DNA of 64,000 nt from Eopsaltria australis (lineage: Eukaryota; Chordata; Aves; Passeriformes; Petroicidae), in NCBI GenBank assembly GCA_034509425.1, contig JAVTVJ010000859.1:180590-244589 (forward strand). The letters are read 5' to 3'. Numbering within the stretch: position 1 is the stretch's first letter; each line of letters begins with the position of its first letter. Position numbers and translations under genes: made by a program. Below the pieces are notes generated by a model that saw only the letters and a program-made list of their open reading frames with translations, was not told the DNA's origin and ran no database searches. This document shows positions 1 through 12,850 of the stretch, one piece after another.

Positions 1-313
1 GTAACTCTGACGGCTGAGAAGTGCAAATCTTTAAATCTGACACAGGTTTGATCAGGGGGTTTTTTGCTTTGAAGATACATCTTGCTTCATCATTCAGTGT
101 TACTGCACTCTTGTCTCCTCTTCTGCTGCTAACTCCCTTCTTCTTGCTCCGTTAATGTATTGGAAATCCAAAATACACGATGCTCAAGGTCACATGGCAA
201 GCTGGTGTCAAAGCTGGGATCTTAAATGAAGCACAGCTGTGTCCCTTGGCAGCCTTGTGGCTCTGCAAGGAGCCTCTGCTCCTTCTCCCGTAGAGTCATT
301 TAGGTTTTAAAAA
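1..313. other. Unannotated noncoding stretch
   Basis: No gene, repeat or RNA is recognised here. Base composition is ordinary for bird intergenic DNA, and the stretch abuts the CR1 fragment that follows. Confidence 0.5.
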
Positions 314-610
314 ACCTCAAAGTTCGCCAAGTCCAGCCATTAACCCAGCCCTGTCATGGCCACCACTAAACCATGTCCCCAAGTGCCACATCCATTCAAC
401 TCTTAAATTCCTCCAGGAATGGCATCTCCACCACTGCCCTGAGCAGCTGTGCCAGTGCTTGAGCATCCTTCCAGTGAAGAAATTTTTCCTGATACCCAAC
501 CTAAGCCTCCCCTGGTGCAACTTGAGGCTGTTTCTTCTTGTCATGTCCCTGTTCCCTGGGAGCAAAGCCTGAGCCCCACCTGGCTTCACACTCCTGTCAG
601 GGAGTTGGGG
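314..610 (-). repeat. CR1 LINE 3' fragment
   Basis: Read on the minus strand, this matches the 3' part of the chicken-repeat-1 LINE. Recognisable landmarks on the + strand are the 'ccaagtccagccatta' motif, 'ggccaccactaaaccatgtcccc', 'gtgccacatcc', the 'tccagtgaagaaatttttcctgatacccaacctaa' block and 'ccctgggagcaaagcctgagcccc'. It is 5'-truncated, as almost all CR1 copies are, and its terminal octamer tail is worn. The apparent open frame that starts inside it at 449 is CR1-derived and not a gene. Confidence 0.9.
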
Positions 611-1531
611 GAAGTGTTTCAGTGTGAGTTGGGGGATTTTTTAATCACCTTTTCTTGTGTGGGGTTAATCAAACTTCCCTTCCCAGTAAAGCCAGCAAGT
701 CTGGAGTTGGATGTAAGCAACAAAGCTATTTCTAGGGGCTGGGCACTGGCACCAACACATCTGTGTGGCAAAAACATAAACTGCTTCCCTATTTGCATAG
801 AAGAAGACAAAATTAACAGAAAAAAATATCTGAAACCTGATGGCTCTGTGAACCTGAAGCAAGTGCATTTTGCAGCCAACTCAAAACAAACACTTAAAAT
901 TTACCTGCTTATAGTACAGGATGGGTATCGGTAAGAGATGGTCACCCACTGGTGCTGCTGAGCTTTGGGAACTTTCAATGATCTCCAGAAAAACTCTACA
1001 AGGCTGAAGCTTTCAGCAAATTAAACTGGCAGATGCCAGTGAGTTCCTAGGAGAGGAGAAATGTGTAGCTTTTCTCACAGTCTGTACCAAGTTCTTCAAG
1101 ATTTTTCTCAGGAGGACCTGTATGCCATGATATTACACAGGGTCAAAAAAGCAGCAGGAAAAACTCATGGAAGAAAAATGCTTTGAGGGCAGTTAAATAT
1201 GAAGAGTCTGACTCTGGCTTGTGATACTTTGAGGAGCAAACAGTTGGAGGCAAAAAGGAATGCTTGGGGAGGCTACCTCTGAAATACCATGAGGGATTTG
1301 TGCTTGACTTGGTGGAGATGAACTTCTGGCTCAGGACAGCATTTGGGCTGTTCTGGAAAAGTCAGTCCTGCACTGTCCTAATTCCCTTCAGGAATAGCTT
1401 TGAGATCTTTAGAGCACAAAAGGGGCTGAAATGTATCTTGGTACTGTAGGTGATGCCTGAAGGATTTTTTGCTTTTCTCCTGAATATTTCTTACACAGTT
1501 CCCTATGTTCACAAGTATTAGCATGCATACT
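611..1531. other. Unannotated noncoding stretch
   Basis: Unique-looking AT-leaning DNA. The open frames are short and resemble no known family. I see no repeat, promoter or RNA gene. Confidence 0.5.
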
Positions 1532-1917
1532 TGTGATGCTTTAGGTGATAGTTTAGCCCGGTTTCATGGTGTTTAGTAGGCCAGGAGACTAAACACCCCT
1601 GAAGCCACGTAGAGTTAGAAGACCAAACACTCTGTTTTCGTAAGCACTGAAAGTCTCCTAGTAGGATAGATTTTGTAAACTAGAAGTTAGCCCACCCAAG
1701 CCCCTTATTGGGCCCTCCTGGTAGATATGCTAAGGTGTAGAGTCTTTAATTGTACACTCGACTGGGGGGACGGGGCTTTTGTGACACGTTCTACCTGGAC
1801 GGCAGAAGCCATGGAATGGGATCCTATTAAAATACCGAGGTAAACGACCCCCAACCCTCTCACCGTGTCTGAGCCTTTATTTCCTAAGACCAGAAAAAGG
1901 CATCGTAGGGACCAACA
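1532..1917 (+). mobile_element. Probable solo LTR, family unassigned
   Basis: The stretch starts TGTGATGC and can end at ACCAACA, giving the TG...CA ends of a retroviral LTR. Its base composition differs from the flanks: it is richer in CpG and C runs. A TATA-like 'ctattaaaatacc' lies near 1824, followed by a C-rich segment and a 'cctttattt' block, in the order U3, R, U5. No internal retroviral sequence lies on either side, so it would be a solo LTR left by recombination. Exact ends are uncertain: the flanking pentamers 'acttg' and 'ccttg' are at best an imperfect target duplication. The orientation rests on the TATA-like site. Confidence 0.5.
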
Positions 1918-4490
1918 CCTTGAGCCAGGTGGGTTATCTTAGCCAGGTGGGCTCTTCCACTCACTCCTCCTTTCAGAAGGTCTCACCCAGTTCCAAAACC
2001 TTCCCACTTAAAAAATCCCAAAGGGAGGCCACAGATGGTAACGCTGGAAGGTGAGAGTGTTCCTGTCTCTACCTTGTCTTGTTCAACCATCGACCTGATT
2101 TTATGGATGGGAGGGGTTATTGTCTTCCACCAGAAATTTCACATGCATGATGGACGCTTTGCCAGGGAAAATTAGATCATATGTTCACACCACCCTCCAC
2201 GGAATACACGGCCCTGTTGGAGAACATTTGCTGCCAGATATTAAGGCGGGAGATCTCTTCTGCCAGTGGCATTATTAAACAGCATGGGGAGAGTTTTGCA
2301 TCCAAAATCCACCTTAATATTGATGTGTTCATAGGAACAGATGTCTGCTTGCTTCCTGCACAATGTGTTATCAGATTAGAGATTTTACAGCAACAGCCTT
2401 AATTAGAAGCAGGTTATTATTCAGTACTAAAAGCCTCTCTTGGAGGTGTAAATCCCTGCAACACAGGGATCCAAACCTGCCTCCTCTCCAGTCCATCTAC
2501 TGTGAGCAAGAGACTTTTGTCCAAACATTTTGCACTTCAGAGATACATTTATCCTTATTTTCAAGGTGTTTCTGGGCACTGATTGAATCTGAAAGAAAAT
2601 CAGTATACAGGAGGGCAAGGAATTCAGATCCATGACCCCAAAGGGCTGGGAATGCTCTGGGAGTTCCCTATTCTTGAATAAAGTCAATACCAGGTGTGGT
2701 GCCAATGCTGGACTGTTGGGATGGTAACAGTGAATTCTTCTTTCCAGGTGGGACTGCCCTGACTTTATTCTGTCCTTCCTGTGGGTATTAGAAAGCTGCT
2801 CCCTATCCCTATCCTTTCAGCCTCTGCTGTTGTTTCTTTGCTTTCCTTCAGGGAACAGTCTCTGGAAGAAAATCTGGTAATGATGCAAATGATGGGGAAA
2901 AGGGCAGAAGGTAGAAATATTTAAGACCAACTAATTCTGTAAGGTAGGGAATAGTGTATGTTAGTTTAAATAAGAAGCCATTCGTGTGTGTGTCCCAACT
3001 GAAAAGATTTCAAGACAGGAAAAGTAATTTCCTTAGTTTTCCTATAGCACCTACTACCCAGTAGCTCTGGTGCCATTTAATGCCTCTAGACACGACCAAA
3101 AAATAAACTTCAAATCATTTTTGTTTCTCTTTAAAAACATCAGCTTGGCACACAGATAGAAAATCATGAGGAAAATTGAAGGAATGCAACAGGTGACTTG
3201 CAAACTTCTTTTTTTGTCTGCACATCTTTCTGTGGGAAGGTTTGCCTCTTTGTAGCACAGTATTTAGTAAGAAACTACTTTTAGTTAGAGAGGATTTCAG
3301 GTGGACATGTGTAAAAGAAGAAGGTTCTACTTCTCAAATGGGTTTTTAGTTCAGATTTCCTTCCAGTGTTCATTTTCTCAAGTTCAAAAATGCCTTTTCT
3401 ATCTAAGAGTAAACTACATCCTTTTGACCTTAAGAGATTTATTTGCTGTTCCAAAACACAGCACAACCGAACGTCAAGAAAACAAAACAAATAAAAACTT
3501 GCTTGAGAATGAACACCAAAAATATCAAGAGAAGGAGTCAGAAAAAATATTTCTGGAGATGTTCTGCAAAGTGTCTTGATCGAATTTAATATCTGAAACA
3601 ACTTGGGATCAGCAGAAATTGTCTGAGCATTTGCCACTCTAAGTTGGAATCAAGAAAAGAGAGTCCAAGTATTGCACGTTGTGTCTGGGTGAAAAGAGGA
3701 AGTATTCCTTGGAAGGAGAAAGATTTGCAACCCCATGGGAGCAAACCTTGGTTTGAGGGTAAAAGGTTCCATTAAGTGTGAAGAGGAGAAAAGCCCGGCG
3801 TGACCTTCAGTCAAAAGGGAAACATCTTCCCAGATATTTCCCACATGGACTTTTCAGTGCCAGCACACAGAGACCAGGAGCAAGCTCCAGTGAAGGATGT
3901 GAGACCTCCAGCCAAGGATGAGGATTTGCAGTGTCCAGCAGACTGGGATCCTGCAGAGGTCTCTTTTTTCCTGGGATTCCATAGGCTTGGGAGATGCTCT
4001 GCTCTTCTGGACCTTGACCACTGCTCCTGGCACCTGTATCGAGGTTCAGGTCCAAGGAATGGCTCCATATGGAACCAAGTGAGCCTGGAAAGAGCTCATA
4101 GGGAGGTCTGAAGGCTTCATGGAAACAGATCTCCTGATCCAGGGCTGAACTGGTGGCCTGAGCAGAGCCAGCTCTGTTCTCAGGGTGTGGTTTATCTCCA
4201 CAAGTTATCTCTTGCTGTGATTATCATGACATTCTAGACTTCATTTCTTCACTGGCAAGTTTCCAAACCCTGCCGTGTTTTTCTTGGAAACGTTAAGATT
4301 CAGCTCTTAAATTGGCTGAGTCCTTGGAAGGATGCTGTCTCCCCTCTCAAAAACCATCGAAGACATGCTGTTTATTTGATTTCCTTTTCTTTTTTTAATC
4401 CAAACTGGTTCCTTATTCCAAATCTGTCACGACCCTGGTAGCTCCCTTACAAACGCACCAGCACTTTATAAATAACCCAGAAGGAAAGCT
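1918..4490. other. Unannotated noncoding stretch
   Basis: A short imperfect duplication of 'agccaggtggg' lies at about 1925-1955, just after the LTR. Otherwise I see no gene or known repeat. The open frames, including overlapping ones on both strands at 3281-3637 and 3800-4111, have no recognisable domain and no consistent reading direction. Confidence 0.5.
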
Positions 4491-4706
4491 GGGTTGTCTT
4501 AGGCTTTCAGAAGAAGTTTGTTCATTTGAACAATATTCAGAATGCATTTGTATTTCCAAAACAATGATTTCTTCAAATGGTTTCACAGATGCAAGAAAAG
4601 TTGGGTTGTCTCAGACTTTCAGAAGAAGTTTGTTCATTTGAACAATATTTAGAATGCATTTGTATTTCCAAAACATCTTCAAATGATTTCACAGATCCCA
4701 GAAAAG
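4491..4706. repeat. 112-bp tandem duplication, two copies
   Basis: The block beginning 'gggttgtct' at 4491 recurs at 4603, an offset of 112 bp, and runs through the shared 'ttgttcatttgaacaatatt' core. I count about six substitutions over roughly 105 aligned bases, plus a 6-bp deletion in the second copy around the 'aaaacaatgattt' segment. It is therefore an old two-copy tandem duplication rather than a live satellite. No coding content is visible. Confidence 0.93.
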
Positions 4707-7700
4707 CATCAGCTTTTTCAGCCTCCTTCTGACTGCTGCTCCTCATGCAGAAGCCATGAGAGGAGCAGCCTCACTCCCAATCATCCTGAAACTAGAGGAA
4801 AACAGTAGTTGGTGGCTTCTCTGCTGGCCTTGCACTAAACTCTCCTTTCAGAAGTGCTGAGTGGCCTCACGTCAAGGCAAGGTGAAGATGCTCAGCCCCT
4901 TTGCTGGATCAACTCCCTGGTTTCCAAGGCAACTGTTCTTGGGCAGGATTTAATGAGGAGGTGAGGACAACCACGAGGCCCTTTAAACAGGCAGGGGAAC
5001 GCAGAGCTCACAGGAATGATTGTGCTTTTCAAGGGAAAAGGACAGGCAGGTGGACTGAATGGACAATAAATTATCTGACATTTTAATGGGTTAACATGAT
5101 ATTGCAGAAAATGACCTGAATAAAGTGGCTCAATCCCTGTGGAGAAAAGTAAAATAAAATGGGCATAATGGAAAGAGGGCCCATAAAAAGCTGAAATGGG
5201 GGTTTATTCAAACTGTCTGAATGGAGGGGAAAGGAGCAAGTTACAACCCTTGTTACAGCCTCTTAGCAGCAGTTGGTCTCAAAATGAATTGGAGAAAAAT
5301 GTATCTGTGCTAACCTGACATAGCAAAGCTGGTTGGGTAAGCTCCATAAAACACAGCCTTTGTATCAGTGCCACAAATCAGGAGCTATTTGCAAGAGATT
5401 TTACAGCACAGGCAACAGGTAGTTCTTGTTCTAATGTCAAGCAGTGTCATCTGTTACAAGAAAAGTGGAATTGCTGCTTGTACCCAAAATGTCTCAGATC
5501 AAGATTATGCTGTCTCATGAGTTTTTTCACCCTGGAATTTTCCAGGTTTGTTATAAGATGAGGAGACTTCCCTCTTAACATCAATAAAGATCTTGTGAAA
5601 ATAAAAACCTATCTATCCTGTGAGTGGTGCAGGAGAGTTAAGGAAATAGACTTTTGATTCTTCCAGAAATATTGAGATTTTAATACTTTTCCCATTGCAA
5701 TCATTCACCTTTTTCATTAGGGTGAAGTCTGAGCCTTTTCAATTTAGTATTAGAAACCTTTATTTAAAGTCGATCTTGACATGAAAGTAGTTCTGTCCAC
5801 CACATCTCAAAAGGTTTGAGCAAACTGTAAGAGTAATTGATTCTAACCTTAATAATAATGATTTTACGATTTTTAGAAGTCTATTTTGGGAGATGAAGGG
5901 AGGAGAGTCATATAAGATCAGTTTAGAGGAGAAAAGAAGCATTTTTAAAAATTAATTAAGAGATGTTTCAAGTCAAAACATTTTGTATGGCTAATGGGGC
6001 ATTTTTAATGATTCTTGTACCCCTTTTAAATGAAGCACAGGCACTTTCAGACTTGAAAACAACTGAACAGGAGGAATACTTACTTTCAAAAATGCTGTAA
6101 TAAAATGTTCTAACTGGTGCATGGCTGGAAAAATTTTAAAAATAAGGGAATTTTTGACAGGAAGCTCTTCATCTGTTCCTGCCAAGAAGAAATTATTCCA
6201 GCCCTGTTGTCACCCTCTGCTATTCTGGAGTTGGGTTTCAGTGAATGAAGTGTCTGCAGAGCTTTAAATAAAGTCAGGAGCTTCAACCTCATGACAGAAA
6301 GATATGAAACCATTGTAAGGACAACTACAGAGCCAGTCTGCCTGGTGATAACCACAAATTTTGGGGGGAATGGTTAATATGTGCCACCCTGAAGCCAAGA
6401 GCAGACTTATCCAACTATAATTTCCACCCAAGAGCCACAGCTCTGCACCAGTTAAATCTCCAAGTGCTGCCAGGGTGAAATAAGAGCAAAGATGGAGATG
6501 AAGAAACAGCTTTTTCTATTGTTTTGGTCACTCTGGCACCATTTAACCCAGGTAGGATGCCACCTCCTCTGCTCCACAGGCAGACCCAGAATACCTGGGG
6601 GCTCCTGCAGGCTTCAGTGCTCTGTCTTTCAAATTGCAGGCCTGGCTTTCCATCCTCATTTTCAATCTGATATTTCATGTATTTTATGAAGGGCTCCTTG
6701 TTACCAGTTCCACAGAGGGTGTCACACTTTAATACAATCATAGCAGGGAGAGAAGTGAGTGAACAGTTCTCCCTTCAAACACAAGCCTGAAGGTCACGAT
6801 TTTAGCATCCATGAAATGGTTTTTTGGCCTTGTCAGCATTTTTTTTGCTCGTGCTCCTTTATGGATGACTTTAAAAGGGTGTCTCCAACCATGAAATTCT
6901 ACCAGTGCTTAATCTCATCGAGTATTTTCCTGGATGCTGTAGCCAAGATCACTTGACTAATTCAGCTTGCAAAGTACTACTGGGAAGGAGTATTTATGGT
7001 AGTCCCAGCAAGGACAACCAAATTAGCTGTAGCAAGCAGCCAGCCTGGGGAAGAAATAAAATGAGGGAGTGAGATAATTTGGAACAAAATGTAAAAGACA
7101 CACAAATCATTTAATAAATGTTTTCCCCGGAGGAAACTTTCCAAGCAGCTGAACACCAGGACAGCTGAGAGGAATGAGGTCAATTGTGTTTAGACACAAT
7201 GTGTACATTTTATTTTTTAAAATGATCATCATTTGTCAAACTTTATGGGCCAGGTTCTTTCCTCAGATTAGCTGATACTGGAATTCAACTCATTACAATG
7301 AGGTTTTGTCTTTAGTAGACAGGAAGGTGGAGAGAGTGATTTATTTCAAGGAAACTAAAATATTCACTGAGGTGGAATGGTGTTGTCTAGAACTGGGAAA
7401 CAAAAATGGAGTATAAAAATGGAGCAGGATGGAATAGCTCTGCTTTCCCAAGAAGTGCAGCAAACAAACAACAAATACCTGTAATTCTTGAGCAGGAGCC
7501 TGGGGTAGAGAACTCTCTTGCTCATGGGTTCAGCATTTCATATTTTACATTCTTCTCATCAAACTAATAAATCTAAGTCCAGGCACACATAATAGAAGCA
7601 TTGGAATCCAGGAGTACAAGAGATATGAGAACAAATGCCCACATTCTCAGAATAAAAATGCCTTTTCCATTTGCAGTGGAAAGGGAGCATTTGAAGGCAC

Positions 7701-8203
7701 AGCTCTCTTGCAGATGTAGCCCTGAGCAGATCTGGTCACATCTCCAGTGCTGACTCAATGCCATGAAGAGTGGGACAACAGAGTTTGATGTGAGCTGAAG
7801 ATCCACCCTGGAATTTAAAGACAGGGAAAAAGAGAGTATTTGAGATGCTAAGACTTCCTTTTTTCCTAATTTTTGTAAAAATCAATCATTTTTTTCTCTA
7901 AGCTGCTTTTATATTGAATTAACCTAATAATAAACTCTGATTACAAAAAAACCAAAAAAAAACCAGAGCTGAAGTTTATTCACTCCTTCTGAAGCTGAGA
8001 TAACACAATCTGCAGCAGAAAGCACAGTGGTGTTCATGAGACAGCTCTGCTGCAAGATTCCAGCATGATTTTATCCATTCTGGTTTGCATCCTCCTCAGT
8101 GGCCCCTCCTCTAAAATGAAAACAAATCAAACTCATTTTTGCCATTCAGAATATGTGGGATCATACCCATACTGAATATCCACATCCATACTGCACTGGG
8201 ACA
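4707..8203. other. Unannotated noncoding stretch
   Basis: AT-rich unique-looking DNA. No gene, LTR or clear CR1 piece is seen. The open frames are all under 110 codons and on mixed strands. Confidence 0.5.
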
Positions 8204-8412
8204 GTCATAGAATGGTTTTGACTGGGAGGGACCTTGAAGATCATCCAGTTCCAACCCCCATCCATGGGCAGGGACACCTTCCACTATCCCAGGCTGCTCC
8301 AAGCCCCATCCAGCCTGGCCTTGGACACTTCCAGGGATGGGGCAGCCACAGCTTCTCTGGGAAATCTGTGCCAGGGCCTCACCACCCTCACAGGGAAGAA
8401 TTTCTTTGGTCT
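8204..8412 (-). repeat. CR1 LINE 3' end
   Basis: The + strand begins with 'tcatagaatggttttgact' (the inverted CR1 tail) and continues through 'gatcatccagttccaa', 'gggcagggacaccttccact', 'ggccttggacacttccag' and 'cctcaccaccctcacaggga'. This is the most diagnostic 200 bp of an avian CR1, inserted in minus orientation and 5'-truncated at about 8412. Divergence looks modest. Confidence 0.96.
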
Positions 8413-11000
8413 TGGCAAGAGACACTTGAGAAGTTTATGACATGGATATATGGATGGACTGAACCCCACAACACCTACCAGAGTGGGATCTGCTCTTCCC
8501 AGCAGTGACCAGTCCCTGCACAAGTAGAGACATTTCAGCAAGGGAGTCTTCATGTCCCTGGAAATTGTTCAGCAGAGAGAGGAAAGGCTGTGAAATACAG
8601 AACAGCCAAAGCCAAGGCATGGCTGGGACTCATTTGCTGCAAGTTTTCCTCCTTTCTGGGCCACCAGGAAACAGCCAGTGAGAGCCACTTTAATTAAAGA
8701 GGCTTTGCTGGCCATAAATCACATGGACATTCCTGGGAAGGGGAAAACTCCTTAAACAACCATGGTTTCTCCTGTCTCCTCTTGGACCTGCATGGTTAAA
8801 TTGGTATCAAGGTGAGTCTCTGTTTGGTACAGAGTGTGAACCCTCTGATGGAAATCCACGGAGAAGGGAAGGGTTCTCACAGGGAAGAAACAAAAGCAAA
8901 CAAAATCCAAAACAATCACTCCAAATCCACATCCTCCTGTTATCCTCTTGCCCACTGCCTTGCTGCACACATTGTGTGTGCGTGTGTTTCCTCTTTGAGG
9001 CCCATTTTTATTTAATGCCACAAAGATGTGCTGCTTGGAGAGAGCAGGAATCCTTTGAACGCTTAATGAGGGATGAGGGGGGTACTCTCTCCCTCTGCCC
9101 ACAGACTCCCAGCTCACATCTGGGTGTGCCAGCTTCCCCAGGCACTGGGGGGAACCAGGATACCCTTGAGACTGGGAAATGAAAGCAAAGCAATCCAGGC
9201 AGCCTCAGATCTGCACCCGCACCAAGTTGCTGAGAAACAGCAGTTTAGCTATGCTGATTTTTTTTTTTCTCTTTAATTGACATAGCCCCACATCCTTTGA
9301 TCTTTGAAGGGCATGTTTATCCAACATTGTTCAGTGCAGCTATACTGCTTCTGGTTACAAATTGTGAGAGTCATGTTCTGTTTCAGTGAAACAATAGGAT
9401 TTAATTATTAGCAGCCTTCAAAGACAAATGCAAAGCTCGGAGTCTTCTCTGATTACAAGGTCAGAGCAGCAGATCAGTGGTTGGGAACAACAGAGTTAAC
9501 AGCCTTGTTTACATTATTCTGGGGGGGGAAAGACTTCACTTCCTAATTTTAAATTCAGTTTTCAAATTTTCTGTATTTGTAAAAAAAATAAGTAATCAAC
9601 ACATAAATCAGAAGCTTGATTGGATTTCACTAAAAGGTGAAATTTATTAAAGGTTGGTTTTCCTTACAAAATGTATGTATTGTGTTTGGATGCTAAATAC
9701 AGGAACAGAGGGGACAGCTGCTGTTAGGAAGTCAAAAAAAGTGAGCAAAATATTTATTCTGCACTTTAAAGATGGGGAAAGCATTAGTTAAAAACTTTAG
9801 AAACTCTGCTTGAAGAGGAAGGTACTGACATACTCTATTCAGAGGAGTAATCCATCACAAAATTATTGTAGGCATAGAACTAAGTCACCCACATGGGATG
9901 GATTCTCCACTGGTAGAGATTTTAAGAACAGAAATGGTAAAGATCTTTGGAAGGGACCCTCTGCTGTGGATGTGTGGGTACAGATTTCTGCAGTGAAGCT
10001 TCACTCAGGTTCCCCAACATAAAGCAGGCTTTGCATGTCATGATAAACCAAGGAATATCAGCTTTTACTGCTAGTAATTGTAGTTCCTAATCGCTTAGGC
10101 CTATGTGTCATTTCAAGCACAAGATGTGCTCATTTTATGGCCCAGTGAGACTTTCAATTAAAGATAAATCATCTTAGACATCAGTCTCTGCAGAAGTGTA
10201 AGTTTTCCCTGTGTCTATGGCTCCTAAAGATAGAGGTAATCTAGACTAAAATCCCACTGAAGAAAGTGAGATGAATCTGAAACTTAGCTTGCAAATTGCT
10301 GTTCCCAACTAATTTTTCACTTGAAAGTTTTCATAAATAATCTGCTAGTTGTCTTTCATTTATTTTCCTTTTCCTCTTAATGAAACAAGGGCTGAAGGCA
10401 CCAAACAAGGAGCACAGAATATGAGATAAAGCACGACAAAACAAAAAGAACTATTAAAGTTCCTTAACTCAGAAAAAGGGCTATTTTAGATTAATATTTA
10501 ATTTAATTTCAGTTGTTGGAATGATTTGTTTTATCCTCTGACCATCCTGCTGTGATGATAACACAGAGTGAGGAGAGAGGTGTCCTCTCTAGATCTCAGA
10601 TTTCATCATCCTCATCACAGAGCCCAGCAGGGACTTTGTCCAGAGTTCAGGAACTTCATTCTGATCTGATTTTCACCACTGAGTGGCACCCAGTACTACA
10701 CCTTAAAGGGTAAGAGAAAAGCAAGACAAGAAGCTTGTCTGGATAAACCTGGTGTAGAGCGTAACCAAAATGGGAAAATTATGGGAAAAGCGAGCAGAGT
10801 GATGTAAATCAAAGAATTTGCATCCAGGGAAAACCTCAGTTTCTGTGACTGGTGACACCAAAGGTAAAGAATGGCAAGCAAAAGGTAGAGATAGGTGATA
10901 AAACTTTGAAGTTCCTGTAGTCAATTGAGAATTATTGTGTGTTTACTGGCTCAGACACAGGCCTTCCCTCTCTGTGCTGAATTGTGCTCTCAGTTTGAGG
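8413..11000. other. Unannotated noncoding stretch, partly CNE-like
   Basis: No gene is recognised. The part around 10040-10500 is free of repeats and dense in short AT motifs such as 'tagtaattg', 'tcaattaaag' and 'attaatatttaattt', of the kind common in conserved regulatory elements. That is only an impression without an alignment. Confidence 0.4.
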
Positions 11001-11074
11001 CTTGGACTTGATAATAAAGGTTAGACTTGATCTTGGAGGTCTTTTCCAAACTTAATGATTCTATGGCTCTATGA
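11001..11074 (+). repeat. Short CR1 3' end
   Basis: The run 'ttggacttgataataaagg', then 'cttggaggtcttttccaa' and the tail 'aatgattctatggctctatg' is the extreme 3' end of a CR1 copy in plus orientation. It is severely 5'-truncated and followed by T-rich DNA. Confidence 0.85.
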
Positions 11075-12427
11075 AGTTTTTGTTTGGTTTTGTTGGGGTC
11101 TTTTTTTTTGTTTGTTTTTGTTGTTGCTGCTTTTTATTTCCAGCTGAGAGAAACAAGAAACTGTTGAGCTTGCTGTTTTTTTAGGTTGATTGAGAGCATG
11201 AACAGAAGTCTGGGCATGAAAGTATTTGGAAGGAACAAGACCTGGTGTATCTTTGGGTCTTCAGGCTTGTGAGTAGCTAACAAAGTGTTAATTCTATATC
11301 ATCGCATTAGGCATAGAGTGCCTAATTCCCCACTTCCTTCCTCATCTCTGGAAATCCTTGGACCTATTTGAAGGTATCACATAGCACAGTGTCTTGTTCT
11401 GGGATTAGTCCCACTGACCTGTTGGGTTACAGGAAATCAGGTTAAAGTAAATCAGGTAATTAAGACCCCAATCCACTGAGATCCTTTACTCATTAGCTGC
11501 CCAAAGCCTAGTCCAGCAATTAACATTGTATTCCCAACGCAGCCACCAGAGCAAACCATGCCAGGGATTTTATTTCAACACACTGAGACAGTTCCCACAC
11601 TTCTGGCACACCCAGCATCCACATTCCTGTTTCAGGAGGTGAAGCCCTCAAATCAGCATTCATGGCTTGGGCTGCAATTCCGTGGCAGAGGAGAGGATAA
11701 AACTTGGAGATAAACAAAATCCCCAATCATATTTATTGCCATGAAACCACAGCTGGACGATGTCTGGGTTCTGCTTGGTCAGGCTTTTCTTTATTGTGTG
11801 TTTTGTCTTAGTGGAGTCCTGTGACACAAACCAGCCTCATTCCACACAGCATCTCTCATAATCCCAGTCCCCAGAGATATTTTCATTGTGGAGATTACAG
11901 CAACAGGCCATGTTGCTGTCTCAAACTCTCCCAGTGGTTTTCCCACTGTGGCTTTTGGTGCCTGTTGGTTGTGCTGGGATTGCTCTGCGTGTGCCAGGCT
12001 GTGGAATCTCACAGTGGGAATGATTATTTTTAGTGGGTTACACCAATTCACAGATCTGTGTTCAGCTCCTGTCACAGATTTGCCAACAGGATGGTGGGCA
12101 GATGGATCGACTCTGTTGGGTTTTTCTTTTCAAGCACTTAGGCTCCTAAATCTCATTAATTTCAGTGCTCAAAAATCTTGTAAAATTCGGCTTTTGGGCA
12201 AAAAGGACCTATGGAATTTTAAGCACCAACCTGAGGATATTATTTCTGAAAACCCCTCTCTGCTGCTGGAGAAAACAGCTTTTTTCAGAGGGCAGTGCAA
12301 ACTACCCAAGACATCACTGCCCTCTTGGTCTATGAGTGTGCTTTGAATACCAGATATGCACCTACAGTCTGGAACATGAAGTTAAATGGAAAGAAAATGT
12401 GGGTTTTTCACTCAGAATTCATCTTAG
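11075..12427. other. Unannotated noncoding stretch
   Basis: Begins with a T/G-rich low-complexity patch (about 11080-11145). The 152-codon frame at 11888-12346 has no recognisable motif and overlaps an equally long frame on the opposite strand, so I do not call a gene. Confidence 0.45.
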
Positions 12428-12850
12428 TTTAGATTGCTGAAGGGTCTGGAGAATGAGGGAGCTGGAAAAGGGGTTCAGCCTGGAGCAAAGGAGGCTCAGG
12501 GGGGACCTTGTGGCTCTCCAAAACTCCCTGACAGGAGGGGGCAGCCAGGGGGGGGTCAGGCTCTGCTCCCAGAGAGAAAGGGAAGACAAGAGGAAACATC
12601 CTCCAGTTGTGCCAGGGAGGCTGAGATGGGATATTAGGGATAAATTTTCCACAGAAAGGGTTTCCAAGCACTGGAACTGCCTGGTCAGGGAAGTGGTGGA
12701 GTCACCATCCCTGGAGAGGTTTGCATAAGCCATGCAGATGTGGTGCTTAAAGACATGGTTTAGTGGTGGGTTTGGCAGTGCTTGAGGAATGATTGGACTT
12801 GAGGATTTTAGAGGTCTGTTCCAACCTTGATAATTCTATGATTCTGTGAA
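12428..12850 (+). repeat. CR1 LINE 3' fragment
   Basis: Plus-orientation CR1 of about 420 bp. It includes the 'agctggaaaaggggttcagc' block, 'aggctcaggggggaccttgt', 'aggaaacatcctccagttgt', 'gttccaaccttgataattc' and the tail 'ttctatgattctgtg'. It belongs to a CR1 subfamily with a 3' end different from the 8.2-kb copy. All frames crossing it are CR1-derived. Confidence 0.95.

Noticed and set aside
449..934. 161-codon open frame
   Set aside because: It starts inside an inverted CR1 fragment and runs into unrelated DNA. No domain and no splice support.
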